Below, piece by piece: positions 63,172 to 64,000 of a DNA stretch of 64,000 nucleotides (the first letter of the stretch is position 1; each line of letters starts with the position of its first letter). The translations under genes were made by a program, and so were the position numbers. A model generated the notes under the pieces. The model did no database searches, had not been told where the DNA came from, and was given only the letters and a program-made list of their open reading frames with translations. The stretch lies in assembly GCA_004020875.1 (NCBI GenBank), contig SAPZ01000006.1, positions 124,001 through 188,000 on the forward strand. Direction: 5' to 3'. The DNA is from Mesorhizobium sp. Lineage in GTDB: Bacteria; Pseudomonadota; Alphaproteobacteria; Rhizobiales; Rhizobiaceae.

Positions 63172-64000
63172 CTAGCCCAATATGCCCGGCAGGTTGAGCT
63201 GGTGCTCCCTGGCGCACTGGATGGCGATGTCGTAGCCGGCATCGGCATGGCGCATGACGCCCGTCGCGGGGTCGTTCCACAGCACGCGCTCCAGGCGCCT
63301 GGCGGCATCCGCCGTGCCGTCGGCGACGATCACCATGCCGGCATGCTGGGAAAAACCCATGCCGACGCCGCCGCCGTGGTGCAGAGACACCCAGGTGGCG
63401 CCGGAGGCAGTGTTGAGCAGGGCGTTGAGCAGCGGCCAGTCGGAAATGGCATCTGAGCCGTCCTTCATCGCTTCCGTCTCGCGATTCGGCGAGGCAACCG
63501 AGCCGGAATCGAGATGATCGCGGCCGATGACCACGGGAGCCTTGAGCTCGCCCTTGGCGACCATCTCGTTGAAGGCGAGGCCGAGGCGGTGGCGGTCGCC
63601 AAGGCCGACCCAGCAGATGCGCGCCGGCAAGCCCTGGAACGAGATGCGCTCGCGCGCCATGTCCAGCCAGTTGTGCAGATGGGTGTTGCCGGGGGTGAGC
63701 TCGCGCACCTTGGCGTCGGTTTTGTAGATATCCTCCGGATCGCCCGAGAGCGCGGCCCAACGGAACGGACCGATGCCTCGGCAGAACAGCGGACGGATAT
63801 AGGCCGGCACGAAGCCCGGAAAAGCGAAAGCACTCTCGAACCCCTCGTCCTTGGCGACCTGGCGGATGTTGTTGCCGTAGTCGAGCGTCGGCACGCCGGC
63901 GTTCCAGAACGCCACCATCGCCTCGACATGTTCGCGCATCGACGCGCGCGCCGCCTTCTCCACCGCCTTCGGATCGGACGTGCGCTTCTCGCGCCACTCG
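63172..64000 (-). CDS. hutU: Urocanate hydratase, C-terminal half (cut by window edge)
   Basis: The last 275 or so codons of HutU, the second enzyme of histidine degradation (urocanate to imidazolone propionate). Landmarks: [35 protein letters not shown] with the family's NAD-site region, [33 protein letters not shown] and [15 protein letters not shown]. The start is beyond the right edge. Frame is intact to the TAG stop. It continues into hutD in the same direction. Confidence 0.96.
   Translation of the reverse strand, partial: EWREKRTSDPKAVEKAARASMREHVEAMVAFWNAGVPTLDYGNNIRQVAKDEGFESAFAFPGFVPAYIRPLFCRGIGPFRWAALSGDPEDIYKTDAKVRELTPGNTHLHNWLDMARERISFQGLPARICWVGLGDRHRLGLAFNEMVAKGELKAPVVIGRDHLDSGSVASPNRETEAMKDGSDAISDWPLLNALLNTASGATWVSLHHGGGVGMGFSQHAGMVIVADGTADAARRLERVLWNDPATGVMRHADAGYDIAIQCAREHQLNLPGILG

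Noticed and set aside
1-64000. tRNA, rRNA, CRISPR array or prophage
   Set aside because: No cloverleaf, ribosomal or regularly spaced repeat sequence and no phage structural gene was recognised on reading.

Overview
The window looks like chromosome of a high-GC alphaproteobacterium of the order Hyphomicrobiales, most likely Mesorhizobium or a close relative. The main reasons are the cyclic beta-1,2-glucan pair ndvB (2859 aa) and ndvA, the many ABC-type sugar and peptide uptake genes, the hut genes, and an intergenic palindrome with a GCATGATG/CATCATGC outer arm of a kind I remember from rhizobial genomes. All assignments are from reading translations and motifs; no database search was run.

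Left part (1-27.5 kb): accessory catabolism. A truncated tyrosine recombinase sits at the window edge. Next comes a compact leftward operon (10096 down to 698): ribose-type substrate-binding protein, double ATPase, an unusual fused double permease, an SDR, a lambda-crystallin/carnitine-type dehydrogenase, a beta-keto acid cleavage enzyme (BKACE) and two SMP-30 lactonases, with a divergent GntR regulator and a palindromic operator candidate. It reads as a complete import-and-degrade pathway for a sugar or sugar lactone, ending in an acetyl-CoA-dependent BKACE cleavage. Then follow tartrate/malate-type dehydrogenase plus SDR (leftward), aldehyde dehydrogenase, a HypT-like LysR regulator, an M81 peptidase and a D-serine-dehydratase-like enzyme (rightward), a complete MalK/MalG/MalF/SBP transporter with an epimerase (leftward), and an SDR, an ornithine-cyclodeaminase-like enzyme and an amino-acid-type binding protein (rightward).

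Middle (27.5-30.2 kb): a decayed zone holding a frameshifted oligopeptide ABC ATPase fragment, small ORFs, and a TylF-type methyltransferase split by an in-frame stop and bracketed by a 44-bp direct repeat.

Right part (30.2-64 kb): more core-like. It holds an aldehyde dehydrogenase, ACT and GNAT proteins, a YeiH-type exporter, free methionine-R-sulfoxide reductase (fRMsr) and a frameshifted Nudix gene. A GlxA-type regulator heads a cluster of a DddP-like M24 protein, an isochorismatase-fold hydrolase, an HSL-type hydrolase and an orphan peptide-type binding protein; a 20-bp near-identical motif precedes two of these genes. A tightly overlapping membrane/MoxR operon (DUF4129, DUF4350, MoxR, DUF58, SpoIIM, RDD) follows, then a lyxose-isomerase-like cupin, a second DSD1-type enzyme, a lone ccmC, ndvA, ndvB, hutD and the 3' part of hutU. 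I saw no rRNA, tRNA, CRISPR array or prophage block.
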